The notes: generated from the sequence alone by a model not told the origin. Shown: positions 1 to 8,768, numbered from the stretch's first letter. The stretch: DNA of 64,000 nucleotides from Pseudomonas piscis (GCF_009380155.1 NZ_WHUV01000009.1:62001-126000); one strand, 5' to 3'. A program made the numbers and translations.

Positions 1-1
1 T

Positions 2-601
2 GCCCGCACGCGCTACTCGACCATCTTCCACGGCCTGTGGCTGTTGGGGTTCGTCCTGCTGCTGTCCAGCGTACTGCAGCGCATCCCGGTGGCGAGCCTG
101 GCCGGCGTGCTGGTCTACACCGGCTTCAAGCTGGTGGATCTCAAGGCCTTCCGTGGTTTGGGACGCTACGGGCGGATGCCGATGTTCACCTATGCGGTGA
201 CGGCCCTGGCGATCGTCTTCAGCGATCTGTTGACCGGTGTGCTGGTGGGTTTCGCCCTGACCTTGCTCAAGCTGGCGTTCCAGGCCGCGCGCCTGAAGAT
301 CAGCCTGGTCGACCTGCCCCAGGCGGGACAGATGGAACTGCGCCTGGTGGGGACGGCGACCTTCCTCAAGGTGCCCGCGTTGAGCCAGGTCCTGGCCACG
401 GTGCCGGCGGGGACGACCTTGCATGTGCCGCTCAACCACCTGGGCTACATCGACCATGCGTGCCTGGAGTTGCTGGAGGAATGGGAGCGGGCCAGCGCTG
501 CCAAGGGCTCGCGGCTGGTGATCGAGTCCCGGGGCCTGAAACGGCGCCTGGAGGGACGCTTGAGCGGTGTCGGCGGGATGGGCGTGGCGGTACGCGAGTG
601 A
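2..601 (+). CDS. SulP-family anion transporter, C-terminal part (5' end outside window)
   Basis: The reading frame is open from the first bases, so the start lies upstream of the window. What remains is the end of a SulP (sulfate/bicarbonate-type) inner-membrane transporter. It has hydrophobic segments with the GxxxY/GFxLVD-type core region, a last membrane helix, and a cytoplasmic STAS-like tail of about 100 residues (from about position 280) containing the LNHLGYIDHACLE strand-helix. SulP proteins move inorganic anions across the inner membrane; the substrate cannot be read from this fragment. From memory it corresponds to the PAO1 gene just upstream of the cox cluster (PA0103). It converges on the gene ending at 668, with two palindromes between them. 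Confidence 0.85.
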   Translation, partial: ARTRYSTIFHGLWLLGFVLLLSSVLQRIPVASLAGVLVYTGFKLVDLKAFRGLGRYGRMPMFTYAVTALAIVFSDLLTGVLVGFALTLLKLAFQAARLKISLVDLPQAGQMELRLVGTATFLKVPALSQVLATVPAGTTLHVPLNHLGYIDHACLELLEEWERASAAKGSRLVIESRGLKRRLEGRLSGVGGMGVAVRE

Positions 602-606
602 AGCAT

Positions 607-652
607 GGGCCTGGCGCCAGGCCCTTCGCCACAAGGCCCACGGTGGGCCTTG
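607..652. terminator. Paired palindromes between convergent genes
   Basis: Two perfect short inverted repeats follow each other: GGGCCTGG-CG-CCAGGCCC at 607-624 and CAAGGCCCA-CGG-TGGGCCTTG at 632-652. They lie in the 66-base gap between two convergent genes, where a bidirectional terminator is expected. Neither has a clear T-run. Confidence 0.45.
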
Positions 653-667
653 CCGGCGAGGAGTGGG

Positions 668-1318
668 TCAGGCGGCGGGCTGGTCGAGTTCCAGTTCCAC
701 GCCCAGCTGGCGTGACAGGCACGGCCAGCGTTTCCAGGCTGCCTCGGTGTCGGGGCTGCCGAGGCGGTCGCGGTAGGTTTCCACTGACTCCAGGGCGAAG
801 CTGTCTTCGTCGAGCATGGCGTCGACCGCGTGATGCACGGCTTCGTCCAGTTGGTTGGCAAAGGTCTCGCCGATCAGCTGATGGGCGATGAGATTGGCGA
901 CCGTCATGTCCAGGGGGATCAGTGGACGGCCGAAATGCTTGATGTACAGGTCGTTGACTTCCTCTACCAGGCGCAGGGCCAGGTAGGCTTCGTCCAGCAG
1001 GCCGTCGAGGCCGACATGCCCGGCCATGATGGCCGGCGGCTGGAGGAAGAACTGCTCGGCGATCTTGAGCACCGGCTTGATCTGCGATTCGATGCCCGCT
1101 TCACGGGCAACGGCGTTGGCGGCGTCCAGAAGGTCTGGCACCTGATCGATGTATGCGCTGACGAAACGGGTCATGACGCCTTGTGCGTCGACTTCGGGCA
1201 GCAGGATGGCGGGGTGCAGGTGAGGGAGCTGCGCTTCCAGTTGGCGGGCCAGGTGGCCCGTGCTGGCTTCGTGCTGTTGAGCCAATAGGATCTGCTCGCG
1301 TAATGCGGCGGTGTTCAT
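668..1318 (-). CDS. Conserved hypothetical protein (PA0104-like)
   Basis: This encodes a 216-residue, mostly helical, acidic soluble protein with no signal peptide or membrane segment. I know no function for it. The start at 1318 (MNTAALREQ...) was chosen because a GGAGC ribosome site lies just upstream; the open frame extends 37 codons further, but that part has no matching ribosome site and looks like leader. Its place next to the cox operon matches the PAO1 hypothetical gene PA0104 as I remember the map. It is transcribed away from the cox operon, so the link may be positional only. Confidence 0.75.
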   Translation of the reverse strand: MNTAALREQILLAQQHEASTGHLARQLEAQLPHLHPAILLPEVDAQGVMTRFVSAYIDQVPDLLDAANAVAREAGIESQIKPVLKIAEQFFLQPPAIMAGHVGLDGLLDEAYLALRLVEEVNDLYIKHFGRPLIPLDMTVANLIAHQLIGETFANQLDEAVHHAVDAMLDEDSFALESVETYRDRLGSPDTEAAWKRWPCLSRQLGVELELDQPAA

Positions 1319-1471
1319 GAAAGCTCCAGGAACAAGGGCGGTCGATCGGGACAACCGAGGTGGGATGACGGCCTGCCGCCCATTAGCGACCATCCCTCGG
1401 GGGAGAACATAAGTTAGCCTGCTCATCAAAGTGTTTAAGACATATTTGTAATATTCACTTATTACTTAGTC

Positions 1472-1503
1472 GGGTGCGTTATATCGTCGCACCCCCTCTT
1501 TTT
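1472..1503 (+). terminator. Rho-independent terminator-like hairpin with no upstream gene
   Basis: A perfect 7-bp stem GGGTGCG/CGCACCC with a 9-base loop is followed by CCTCTTTTT. It reads as a terminator on the plus strand, but the nearest plus-strand gene ends at 601 and a minus-strand gene lies between. It may end a short unannotated transcript. Confidence 0.5.
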
Positions 1504-1572
1504 CGTCAATCCCTTGATTACCGTGGCCTGCAAAGCCTCCATGGGGTGTTTCAGCAGGTTTACGCCATTGCG

Positions 1573-1600
1573 TTGCGAGGTGAGAGTCGCTGGCTATACT
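1573..1600 (+). promoter_or_regulatory. Putative promoter of the cox operon
   Basis: TTGCGA, a 16-base spacer, then TATACT preceded by C (CTATACT). The C before the -10 hexamer is typical of RpoS-favoured promoters, and the aa3 oxidase of P. aeruginosa is known to be starvation/RpoS induced. This predicts a leader of about 135 bases. Confidence 0.4.
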
Positions 1601-1741
1601 CGCCAATGTATGAAGTTAGCTGATGATGCCCGACTGCAATTGCAGCGAGGCTCGATGGTCTAAGTTCGTAGTCTAGGCAGTCGCTCCCTTGCCGCAGGTG
1701 TATAGCCGGCGGGATAACAAGAACGATAAGGGGAACCCGCA

Positions 1742-2869
1742 ATGAAGCGACATCCACAAGTCTGGATGGGCCTCCTGTTGTGGACGATATTCAGCCAGGC
1801 GCAAGCCGCCTGGACGGTGAATATGGCGCCTGGGGCTACCGAGATAAGCCACGCGGTATTCGACCTGCACATGACCATCTTCTGGATCTGTGTGGTGATC
1901 GGCGTCATCGTCTTCGGCGCGATGTTCTGGTCGATGATCGTTCACCGTCGCTCTACCGGCCAGGTCCCGGCCAGGTTCCACGAAAGCACCACGGTGGAAA
2001 TCCTCTGGACCATCATCCCTTTCCTGATCCTGGTGGCCATGGCCGTGCCGGCCACCGCGACCCTGATCAAGATGTACGACACCAGCGAGCCGGATGTGGA
2101 TGTGCAGATCACCGGCTACCAGTGGAAGTGGCACTACAAATACCTGGGCCAGGATGTGGAGTTCTTCAGCAACCTGGCCACCCCCGCCGAGCAGATCCAC
2201 AACAAGAGCGCCAAGGGCGAGCACTACCTGCTGGAGGTCGACCAGCCGCTGGTGCTGCCGGTGGGCGCCAAGGTGCGGTTCCTGGTGACCGCCGCCGACG
2301 TCATCCATTCCTGGTGGGTGCCGGCCTTCGCGGTCAAGCGCGATGCCATTCCCGGCTTCGTCAACGAAGCCTGGACCCGGGTCGACAAGCCCGGCATCTA
2401 CCGTGGCCAGTGCGCCGAGCTGTGCGGCAAGGACCACGGCTTCATGCCGATCGTGGTGGAGGTCAAGTCCCAGGCCGACTACGACGCCTGGATGGGCGAG
2501 CGCAAGGCCGAGGCCGCCAAGCTCAAGGAGCTGACCAGCAAGGAATGGACCCTCGACGAACTGGTGGCCCGTGGCGACAAGATCTACCACACCACCTGCG
2601 TGGCCTGTCACCAGGCCGAGGGCCAGGGCCTGCCGCCGATGTTCCCGGCGCTCAAGGGCTCGAAGATCGCCACCGGACCCAAGGAGGCTCACCTGAGCCT
2701 GGTGTTCCACGGCAAGCCGGGCACCGCCATGGCCGCCTTCGGCAAGCAGCTGTCGGAAGTCGATATCGCCGCCGTGGTCACCTACGAACGCAACGCCTGG
2801 GGCAACAACAAGGGTGACATGGTGACGCCCAAGGATGTCCTGGCGCTGAAACAGGCGGAAAGCAAATGA
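1742..2869 (+). CDS. coxB: Cytochrome c oxidase subunit II with fused cytochrome c domain
   Basis: This is subunit II of the aa3-type terminal oxidase, which takes electrons from cytochrome c and passes them to subunit I. The 375-residue protein has a signal peptide (about 1-23), two transmembrane helices (about 40-68 and 86-110) and a periplasmic CuA domain. The CuA ligands are visible as H189, C224, E226, C228, H232 and M235. A C-terminal cytochrome c domain carries CVACH (C286, C289, H290), with M330 a candidate sixth ligand, making it a caa3-like fused form. It is the first gene of the cox operon, 82 bases before ctaD, with an AAGGGGAA ribosome site before the ATG. Confidence 0.97.
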   Translation: MKRHPQVWMGLLLWTIFSQAQAAWTVNMAPGATEISHAVFDLHMTIFWICVVIGVIVFGAMFWSMIVHRRSTGQVPARFHESTTVEILWTIIPFLILVAMAVPATATLIKMYDTSEPDVDVQITGYQWKWHYKYLGQDVEFFSNLATPAEQIHNKSAKGEHYLLEVDQPLVLPVGAKVRFLVTAADVIHSWWVPAFAVKRDAIPGFVNEAWTRVDKPGIYRGQCAELCGKDHGFMPIVVEVKSQADYDAWMGERKAEAAKLKELTSKEWTLDELVARGDKIYHTTCVACHQAEGQGLPPMFPALKGSKIATGPKEAHLSLVFHGKPGTAMAAFGKQLSEVDIAAVVTYERNAWGNNKGDMVTPKDVLALKQAESK

Positions 2870-2951
2870 GCCGGCTTCTTGGGTATCTGCGCAACCGGTC
2901 GCGGCGCGCCGCCGCCGATCGTCCAGTCCATTCGCGTGCAGGAGACAGGAC

Positions 2952-4547
2952 ATGAGTGCTGTGATCGATGACCACGGCCATGCCGGCCATGATGACCATG
3001 CCCACGGGCCGGCCAAGGGCCTGATGCGCTGGGTGCTGACCACCAACCACAAGGACATCGGCACCCTCTACCTGTGGTTCAGCTTCACCATGTTCCTGGT
3101 GGGCGGCACCTTCGCCATGGTGATCCGCGCCGAGCTGTTCCAGCCCGGCCTGCAGATCGTCGAGCCGGCGTTCTTCAACCAGATGACCACCATGCATGGC
3201 CTGGTGATGGTCTTCGGCGCGGTGATGCCGGCCTTCGTCGGCCTGGCCAACTGGATGATCCCGCTGATGATCGGCGCGCCGGACATGGCCCTGCCGCGGA
3301 TGAACAACTTCAGCTTCTGGCTGCTGCCGGCGGCCTTCCTGCTGCTGCTCTCGACCCTGTTCATGGCTGGGGGCGGACCGAACTTCGGCTGGACCTTCTA
3401 CGCGCCGCTGTCGACCACCTACGCGCCGGAGAGCGTGACCTTCTTCATCTTCGCCATCCACCTGATGGGCATCAGCTCGATCATGGGGGCGATCAACGTG
3501 ATCGCCACCATTCTCAACCTGCGCGCCCCGGGCATGACCCTGATGAAAATGCCGCTGTTCGTCTGGACCTGGCTGATCACCGCGTTCCTGCTGATCGCGG
3601 TGATGCCGGTGCTGGCGGGCGTGGTGACCATGATGCTGATGGACATCCACTTCGGCACCAGCTTCTTCAGCGCCGCCGGCGGTGGCGATCCGGTCCTGTT
3701 CCAGCATGTGTTCTGGTTCTTCGGCCATCCCGAGGTGTACATCATGATCCTGCCGGCCTTCGGCGCGGTCAGCTCGATCATCCCCACCTTCAGCCGCAAG
3801 CCGCTGTTCGGCTACACCTCGATGGTCTACGCCACCGGAGCCATCGCCTTCCTGTCGTTCATCGTCTGGGCGCACCACATGTTCGTGGTGGGCATCCCGC
3901 TGGTGGGCGAGCTGTTCTTCATGTACGCCACCTTGCTGATCGCCGTGCCCACGGGGGTCAAGGTGTTCAACTGGGTGAGCACCATGTGGCAAGGCGCGCT
4001 GACCTTCGAGACGCCGATGCTGTTCGCCGTGGCCTTCGTCATCCTGTTCACCATCGGCGGTTTCTCCGGGTTGATGCTGGCCATCGCCCCGGCGGACTTC
4101 CAGTACCAGGACACCTACTTCGTGGTGGCGCACTTCCACTACGTACTGGTGCCCGGGGCGATTTTCGGCATCTTCGCCTCGGCCTACTACTGGCTGCCCA
4201 AGTGGACCGGGCACATGTACGACGAGACCCTGGGCAAGTTGCATTTCTGGCTGTCCTTCATCGGCATGAACATGGCGTTCTTCCCCATGCACTTCGTCGG
4301 CCTGGCCGGCATGCCGCGCCGGATCCCGGACTACAACCTGCAGTTCGCCGATTTCAACATGGTGTCGTCCATCGGTGCCTTCACCTTCGGTGCGACGCAG
4401 ATCTTCTTCCTGTTCATCGTCATCAAGTGCATTCGCGGCGGCGCGCCGGCCCCGGCCAAGCCCTGGGAAGGCGCCGAGGGGCTGGAGTGGAGCATTCCGT
4501 CGCCAGCGCCCTACCACACCTTCGTCACACCGCCGGAAGTGAAATGA
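2952..4547 (+). CDS. ctaD: Cytochrome c oxidase subunit I
   Basis: The 531-residue catalytic subunit reduces oxygen to water and pumps protons at the inner membrane. About twelve hydrophobic helices can be counted. Ligand motifs for heme a, heme a3 and CuB are present: TTMHGLV, WFFGHPEVYIMI (CuB histidine and the cross-linked tyrosine), WAHHMF, and VAHFHYVL. The N terminus carries a His/Asp-rich stretch (DDHGHAGHDDHAHG) that could bind metal loosely. It is preceded by CAGGAGACAGG as ribosome site and followed closely by ctaG, in the standard proteobacterial order. Confidence 0.98.
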   Translation: MSAVIDDHGHAGHDDHAHGPAKGLMRWVLTTNHKDIGTLYLWFSFTMFLVGGTFAMVIRAELFQPGLQIVEPAFFNQMTTMHGLVMVFGAVMPAFVGLANWMIPLMIGAPDMALPRMNNFSFWLLPAAFLLLLSTLFMAGGGPNFGWTFYAPLSTTYAPESVTFFIFAIHLMGISSIMGAINVIATILNLRAPGMTLMKMPLFVWTWLITAFLLIAVMPVLAGVVTMMLMDIHFGTSFFSAAGGGDPVLFQHVFWFFGHPEVYIMILPAFGAVSSIIPTFSRKPLFGYTSMVYATGAIAFLSFIVWAHHMFVVGIPLVGELFFMYATLLIAVPTGVKVFNWVSTMWQGALTFETPMLFAVAFVILFTIGGFSGLMLAIAPADFQYQDTYFVVAHFHYVLVPGAIFGIFASAYYWLPKWTGHMYDETLGKLHFWLSFIGMNMAFFPMHFVGLAGMPRRIPDYNLQFADFNMVSSIGAFTFGATQIFFLFIVIKCIRGGAPAPAKPWEGAEGLEWSIPSPAPYHTFVTPPEVK

Positions 4548-4619
4548 CCCGCGCGGGCGCGGGCCTGTTCTCCAGGGCGGCGCCGCGCGCCGCCCGACTT
4601 GTTGCAGGAGGGTATCGGG

Positions 4620-5180
4620 ATGGCTGAGATCTCGTTGAAGAAGCTGGTCACGCGCCTGTTGCTGGTGGTGGTGGCGATGTTCGTCTTCGGTTTCGCCCTG
4701 GTGCCGATCTACGACGTGATGTGCAAGGCCCTGGGGATCAATGGCAAGACCGGCGGGCAGTACCAGGATGCACAACAGCAGCAGGTCGATGCCTCGCGTC
4801 AGGTGCGGGTGCAGTTCCTGTCCACCAACGCCATCGACATGGTCTGGGATTTCTACCCCAAGTCCGATGACATCGTGGTCCACCCGGGGGCGGTGAACGA
4901 GATGATCTTCATCGCCCGCAACCCCAGCGACCACCCGATGAGCGCCCAGGCGATCCCGAGCATCTCGCCCAGCAGCGCGGCGGTGTATTTCCACAAGACC
5001 GAGTGCTTCTGCTTTACCCAGCAGGTACTGCAACCCGGTGAGCAGATCGAGATGCCGGTGCGTTTCATCGTCGATCGCGACATGCCCAAGGATGTGAAGC
5101 ACCTGACGCTGGCTTACACGCTGTTCGATATCACCGCGCGTCATCCCCCGGTGGCGGTCGCCGCCAAGACTGGCGGCTAG
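4620..5180 (+). CDS. ctaG: Cytochrome c oxidase assembly protein CtaG (Cox11 family)
   Basis: This copper chaperone delivers copper to the CuB site of subunit I. The 186-residue protein has one N-terminal transmembrane helix (about 9-29) and a periplasmic immunoglobulin-like domain with the family copper motif CFCF (C129 and C131). ATG 4620 was chosen because GCAGGAGGG sits about 10 bases before it; an upstream TTG in frame at 4599 overlaps that ribosome site and is unlikely. It sits between ctaD and ctaE, the usual place. Confidence 0.95.
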   Translation: MAEISLKKLVTRLLLVVVAMFVFGFALVPIYDVMCKALGINGKTGGQYQDAQQQQVDASRQVRVQFLSTNAIDMVWDFYPKSDDIVVHPGAVNEMIFIARNPSDHPMSAQAIPSISPSSAAVYFHKTECFCFTQQVLQPGEQIEMPVRFIVDRDMPKDVKHLTLAYTLFDITARHPPVAVAAKTGG

Positions 5181-5213
5181 GCGCCCTGGCGTGCCCGATA
5201 AGGAGAACAATCA

Positions 5214-6101
5214 ATGGCGACTCATGAGCACTATTACGTTCCCGCCCAGAGCAAGTGGCCGATCGTCGCCACGCTGGGCATGTTCATCACCGTGGCGGGC
5301 CTTGCGACCTGGTTCAACGACCTCAAGGCGGCGCGCCCGGAATCCCACGGCCCGCTGATCTTCTTCGTCGGCGGCCTGCTACTGGCCTACATGCTGTTCG
5401 GCTGGTTCGGCGCGGTGATCAAGGAGAGCCGCGCAGGCCTGTACAGTGCCCAGCTCGATCGCTCGTTTCGCTGGGGCATGAGCTGGTTCATCTTTTCCGA
5501 GGTGATGTTCTTCCTGGCCTTCTTCGGCGCCCTGTTCTACGTGCGGCACCTGTCCGGGCCCTGGCTTGGCGGCGAGGGGCACAAGGGCATCGCCCACACC
5601 CTGTGGCCGAATTTCCAGTTCGTCTGGCCGCTGCTCGAGAACCCCGATCCGAAGCTGTTTCCATCGCCCAAGGGCACCATCAGCCCCTGGGGCCTGCCGC
5701 TGCTCAACACCGTGTTGCTGGTGAGTTCCAGCGTCACCGTGACCATTGCCCACCACGCCCTGAAGAAGGGCCATCGCGGGGCGCTGAAGCTGTGGCTGGC
5801 GCTGACCGTGGTGCTGGGCTGTGCCTTCCTGGGTTTCCAGGCCCAGGAGTACATCCATGCCTACCACGAGCTGGGCCTGACCCTGGGCTCGGGGATCTAC
5901 GGCGCGACCTTCTTCATGCTCACCGGCTTTCACGGCGCCCACGTGACCATCGGCACGCTGATCCTGTTCGTGATGCTGATGCGGGTGATGCGTGGGCATT
6001 TCGATGCCGAGCACCAGTTCGGCTTCGAGGCCGCCAGCTGGTATTGGCACTTCGTCGACGTGGTGTGGATCGGCCTGTTCGTTTTCGTCTACGTGCTCTG
6101 A
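5214..6101 (+). CDS. ctaE: Cytochrome c oxidase subunit III
   Basis: This 295-residue membrane subunit stabilises proton pumping by the aa3 oxidase. Seven hydrophobic helices are visible, with the family pattern FTGFHGAHV and HFVDVVW near the C terminus (here TGFHGAHVT and WYWHFVDVVWIGLF). A strong AAGGAGAA ribosome site precedes the ATG. It is the last structural subunit gene of the operon; the assembly genes follow after a small reverse-strand gene. Confidence 0.97.
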   Translation: MATHEHYYVPAQSKWPIVATLGMFITVAGLATWFNDLKAARPESHGPLIFFVGGLLLAYMLFGWFGAVIKESRAGLYSAQLDRSFRWGMSWFIFSEVMFFLAFFGALFYVRHLSGPWLGGEGHKGIAHTLWPNFQFVWPLLENPDPKLFPSPKGTISPWGLPLLNTVLLVSSSVTVTIAHHALKKGHRGALKLWLALTVVLGCAFLGFQAQEYIHAYHELGLTLGSGIYGATFFMLTGFHGAHVTIGTLILFVMLMRVMRGHFDAEHQFGFEAASWYWHFVDVVWIGLFVFVYVL

Positions 6102-6107
6102 ACAGCC

Positions 6108-6311
6108 TTACCAGGGGGAATGGGACACTAGCTGGCCGCTGAAGAAACCCCAGGCGATCAAGCCCACGGTGATCACGGCCAGGCACACCCGAATACTCAG
6201 CGAGGTCAGCAGGCGCTTGGATTGACTGTCGTCCTTGACCAGAAAGAACAGGCCGCTGAACAGGCTGATAACCGTGGCAATCAGCATCAGGACGATGGCT
6301 GCTTTGAGCAT
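6108..6311 (-). CDS. Small twin-transmembrane protein (DUF2909)
   Basis: A 67-residue protein with two transmembrane helices (about 4-25 and 40-60) separated by a short charged loop (KDDSQSKR). This fits the DUF2909 family found beside cytochrome oxidase genes in Pseudomonas; its function is not known to me. It lies on the opposite strand between ctaE (6 bases away) and the SURF1 gene, so its mRNA is antisense to any read-through cox transcript. Conservation of that placement (PA0109 in PAO1, from memory) suggests a role in oxidase biogenesis, but this is inference. Confidence 0.85.
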   Translation of the reverse strand: MLKAAIVLMLIATVISLFSGLFFLVKDDSQSKRLLTSLSIRVCLAVITVGLIAWGFFSGQLVSHSPW

Positions 6312-6381
6312 GCTGGACTCCGGGGGGAAGCGCGATGCAAGTCAGTATAGCGAGTGGATTTCTCAAGCTTGCGGCGCGGTC

Positions 6382-7122
6382 ATGAAGGGCTTTCGCCCGG
6401 GCCTGGTGCCGACCCTGGTGGTGCTTGCGTTGCTGCCGGTGCTGGTCTGGCTGGGGTTCTGGCAACTGGGGCGTGGCGAGCAGAAGCGCCAGTTGCTGGA
6501 CAGCTATGCCGAACGCCGGACGGCCGCGCCGGTGCCGTTGTTCGAGCTGCTGGAGGCGCCGGACCCGGCCTTCGCGCGCGTGCGCTTGCACGGGCATTTT
6601 GATGGCGAGCACAGCCTGCTGCTGGATAACCGCATGCACGAGGGCAAGGTCGGGGTCGAGCTGCTGCAACCCTTCCTGGACCAGGCCAGCGGCCGCTGGT
6701 TGCTGGTCAACCGTGGCTGGCTGCCCTGGCCCGACCGGCGCACGCCGCCGCGTTTCGACACCCCTTCGCAGAGCCTGGACCTCGAGGCCTGGGTCTATGT
6801 CGCACCGGGGGCGGCGTTCCAACTGCATGCCGATCCGGCGGGGGCCAGTTGGCCCCGGCTGGTGACGGCGGTGGCGCCGGACAAGCTGTGGGCTGAGCTG
6901 GGCCGCACAGGTTTTGCCCATGAGGTGCGCCAGGAATCCGGCCCCGGCGCCTATCTCACACAGTGGCCCGTGGTCGCCATGGGCCCGGAAAAGCACCAGG
7001 CCTACGCGGCGCAATGGTTCGCCATGGCCGTGGCGCTGCTGCTCCTCTACGGCTACTTCGGCTGGCACAACGCAAGGGAGAAACGCCATGGGAACGGCCA
7101 TGAATCCACCCAACATCTCTGA
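6382..7122 (+). CDS. SURF1-family cytochrome oxidase assembly protein
   Basis: SURF1 proteins help insert heme a into subunit I. The 246-residue protein shows the family architecture of two transmembrane helices at the extremes (about 10-28 and 218-238) enclosing a periplasmic domain. It carries the conserved LGFWQLGRGEQK start, the VNRGW block (VNRGWLPW) and a C-terminal YAAQWF motif. ATG 6382 is chosen because the first helix begins there; the 49 codons open upstream do not resemble the family. The ribosome site is weak. Its end overlaps the next gene by 35 bases. Confidence 0.92.
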   Translation: MKGFRPGLVPTLVVLALLPVLVWLGFWQLGRGEQKRQLLDSYAERRTAAPVPLFELLEAPDPAFARVRLHGHFDGEHSLLLDNRMHEGKVGVELLQPFLDQASGRWLLVNRGWLPWPDRRTPPRFDTPSQSLDLEAWVYVAPGAAFQLHADPAGASWPRLVTAVAPDKLWAELGRTGFAHEVRQESGPGAYLTQWPVVAMGPEKHQAYAAQWFAMAVALLLLYGYFGWHNAREKRHGNGHESTQHL

Positions 7123-7678
7123 AACCCGGATGCCCAGCCGGCGGCGCGGTCGCTGGCAACTGGTGCTGATCGTGCTGATGGTGATCGGCCCGATGATCCT
7201 CGCCACCTGCATGTACAAGCTGCAGTTCTGGGTGCCGGACAGCCGCAGCTACCACGGCGAGATGATCGGCAATGGCCAGACTCGCGCGCAGATCGGGGTT
7301 TTCGCCGAGGACAACCGGTGGCAGATCCTGGTCACCGCGCCCCGGGGCTGCCTTGAGGATTGCCAGCAACTGGTGTACCTGGCGCGCCAGCTCCAGGTGG
7401 CCCTGGGCCGCGATGCCTCGCGGGCCAGCCATGCCCTGGCCAGTGCCCAGCCACTGGACGCCGGGTTCGAGGCCAGGTTGCAGCGCGAGTACCCGCAATT
7501 GCAGCGCTACCCGCTGGACCTGGCGACCTTCGCCAAGGGCGCCAGGGACTCCCAGGCGCCGCAGCTGTGGATCGTCGACCCCCACAGCAACCTGGTGCTG
7601 CGCTATGACGCCGGGGTCAAGGGCAAGGACCTGCTCGACGACCTGCGCCACCTGCTGAAACTGTCGAACATCGGATGA
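7088..7678 (+). CDS. Conserved membrane-anchored protein of the cox cluster (PA0111-like)
   Basis: A 196-residue protein with one transmembrane helix (about 22-45) after a basic N terminus (PSRRRGR), then a periplasmic domain. The fold may be thioredoxin-like (IVDPHSNLVLRYD near the C terminus recalls SCO-type endings), but the CxxxC metal site is absent: only a CLEDC pair is seen. ATG 7088 follows AGGGAGAAACGCC, a good ribosome site; a second ATG lies five codons on. It lies between SURF1 and heme A synthase, so a role in oxidase assembly is likely. I cannot assign a specific function. Confidence 0.8.
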   Translation: MGTAMNPPNISETRMPSRRRGRWQLVLIVLMVIGPMILATCMYKLQFWVPDSRSYHGEMIGNGQTRAQIGVFAEDNRWQILVTAPRGCLEDCQQLVYLARQLQVALGRDASRASHALASAQPLDAGFEARLQREYPQLQRYPLDLATFAKGARDSQAPQLWIVDPHSNLVLRYDAGVKGKDLLDDLRHLLKLSNIG

Positions 7679-7688
7679 GGGCATCGAC

Positions 7689-8768
7689 ATGGCCAAACCT
7701 GGATTTCGCCTTGCCTTGTTCGCCACCCTGCTGGCGTTGATCGTGGTGCTGCTGGGGGCCTATACCCGGCTGACCCATGCCGGCCTCGGTTGTCCCGACT
7801 GGCCCGGTTGCTACGGCTTCATCAGCGTGCCGAAGAGCGAGGCCCAGCTGGCCCATGCCGAGCTGCACTTTCCCGAGGCGCCGGTGGAGGCGCACAAGGG
7901 CTGGAACGAGATGATCCACCGTTATTTCGCCGGCACCCTGGGGCTGTTGATCGTGCTCCTGGCCGCGCGTTCCTGGACCCATCGGCGTTATCCCGGGCAG
8001 CCGCTTAAGCTGCCGCTGTTCCTTCTGGCGGTGGTGTTCGCCCAGGCCGCCTTCGGCATGTGGACCGTGACCCTCAAGCTCTGGCCCCAGGTGGTGACCG
8101 CGCATTTGCTCGGCGGCTTCGCCACCCTGAGCCTGCTGTTCCTGCTGACCCTGCGCTTGTCCGGGGTGCTGCCGGCGCTGATCGTGCCGCGGCGCCTGCA
8201 GCACTGGGCCACGGCCGCCCTGGTGCTGGTGATCGGGCAGATCGCCCTGGGCGGCTGGGTCAGCTCCAACTATGCGGCGGTGGCGTGTATCGACCTGCCC
8301 ACTTGCCATGGGCAATGGTGGCCGCAGATGGATTTCGCCAATGGCTTCCACCTGACCCAGCACATTGGCCCCAATTACCTGGGCGGGCAGCTGGATAGCG
8401 ACGCCCGTACCGCGATCCACATGACCCACCGCCTGGGCGCGGTACTGGTGAGCCTGGTGCTGCTGGGGCTGGCCTGGCAGTTGCGCCAGGTGGGCATGAG
8501 CCGTCTGGCCGCCTTGGTACTGGTGGCGCTGGCGACCCAGGTCGGCCTGGGCGTGAGCAACGTCCTGCTGCACTTGCCGCTGCCGGTGGCCGTGGCTCAC
8601 AACGCCGGCGGCGCTGCCTTGTTGCTGACCCTGGTACTGGTCAACTATCACGCCCGGACCAGCCTGGTGCAGGTCCGCGAGCGCCGGCCCCTGGGCTGGC
8701 GGCTCAGCCCACGCAAGCCGGTGTCTGGTCTTGTCACTATCAAAGGAGAGATGCCATGGCGACTCTGA
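7689..8768 (+). CDS. ctaA: Heme A synthase (Cox15/CtaA family)
   Basis: This enzyme oxidises the methyl group of heme O to give heme A for the aa3 oxidase. The 359-residue polytopic membrane protein has about eight helices and the paired-histidine heme-binding helices of the family: HRYFAGTLG, TAHLLGG, HMTHRLGAV and AHNAGGA. A cysteine pair in the periplasmic loop (CIDLPTC) is also present. It starts 10 bases after the previous gene and its last 13 bases overlap cyoE, consistent with co-translation of consecutive heme-modifying enzymes. Confidence 0.95.
   Translation: MAKPGFRLALFATLLALIVVLLGAYTRLTHAGLGCPDWPGCYGFISVPKSEAQLAHAELHFPEAPVEAHKGWNEMIHRYFAGTLGLLIVLLAARSWTHRRYPGQPLKLPLFLLAVVFAQAAFGMWTVTLKLWPQVVTAHLLGGFATLSLLFLLTLRLSGVLPALIVPRRLQHWATAALVLVIGQIALGGWVSSNYAAVACIDLPTCHGQWWPQMDFANGFHLTQHIGPNYLGGQLDSDARTAIHMTHRLGAVLVSLVLLGLAWQLRQVGMSRLAALVLVALATQVGLGVSNVLLHLPLPVAVAHNAGGAALLLTLVLVNYHARTSLVQVRERRPLGWRLSPRKPVSGLVTIKGEMPWRL

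Larger units (their letters stand above)
1319..1741. other. Intergenic region upstream of coxB (423 bases)
   Basis: This divergent control region holds an AT-rich stretch (about 1385-1470) that probably carries the promoter of the leftward hypothetical gene. It also holds a terminator-like hairpin at 1472-1503, a promoter-like element at 1573-1600 for the cox operon, and a coxB leader of about 135 bases. No convincing open frame was seen. Confidence 0.6.

Noticed and set aside
2778..5210. 810-codon open frame on the minus strand across ctaD and ctaG
   Set aside because: It is a shadow of the GC-rich cox genes: composition is His/Gly/Arg-rich with no domain, while the plus strand holds intact oxidase subunits.
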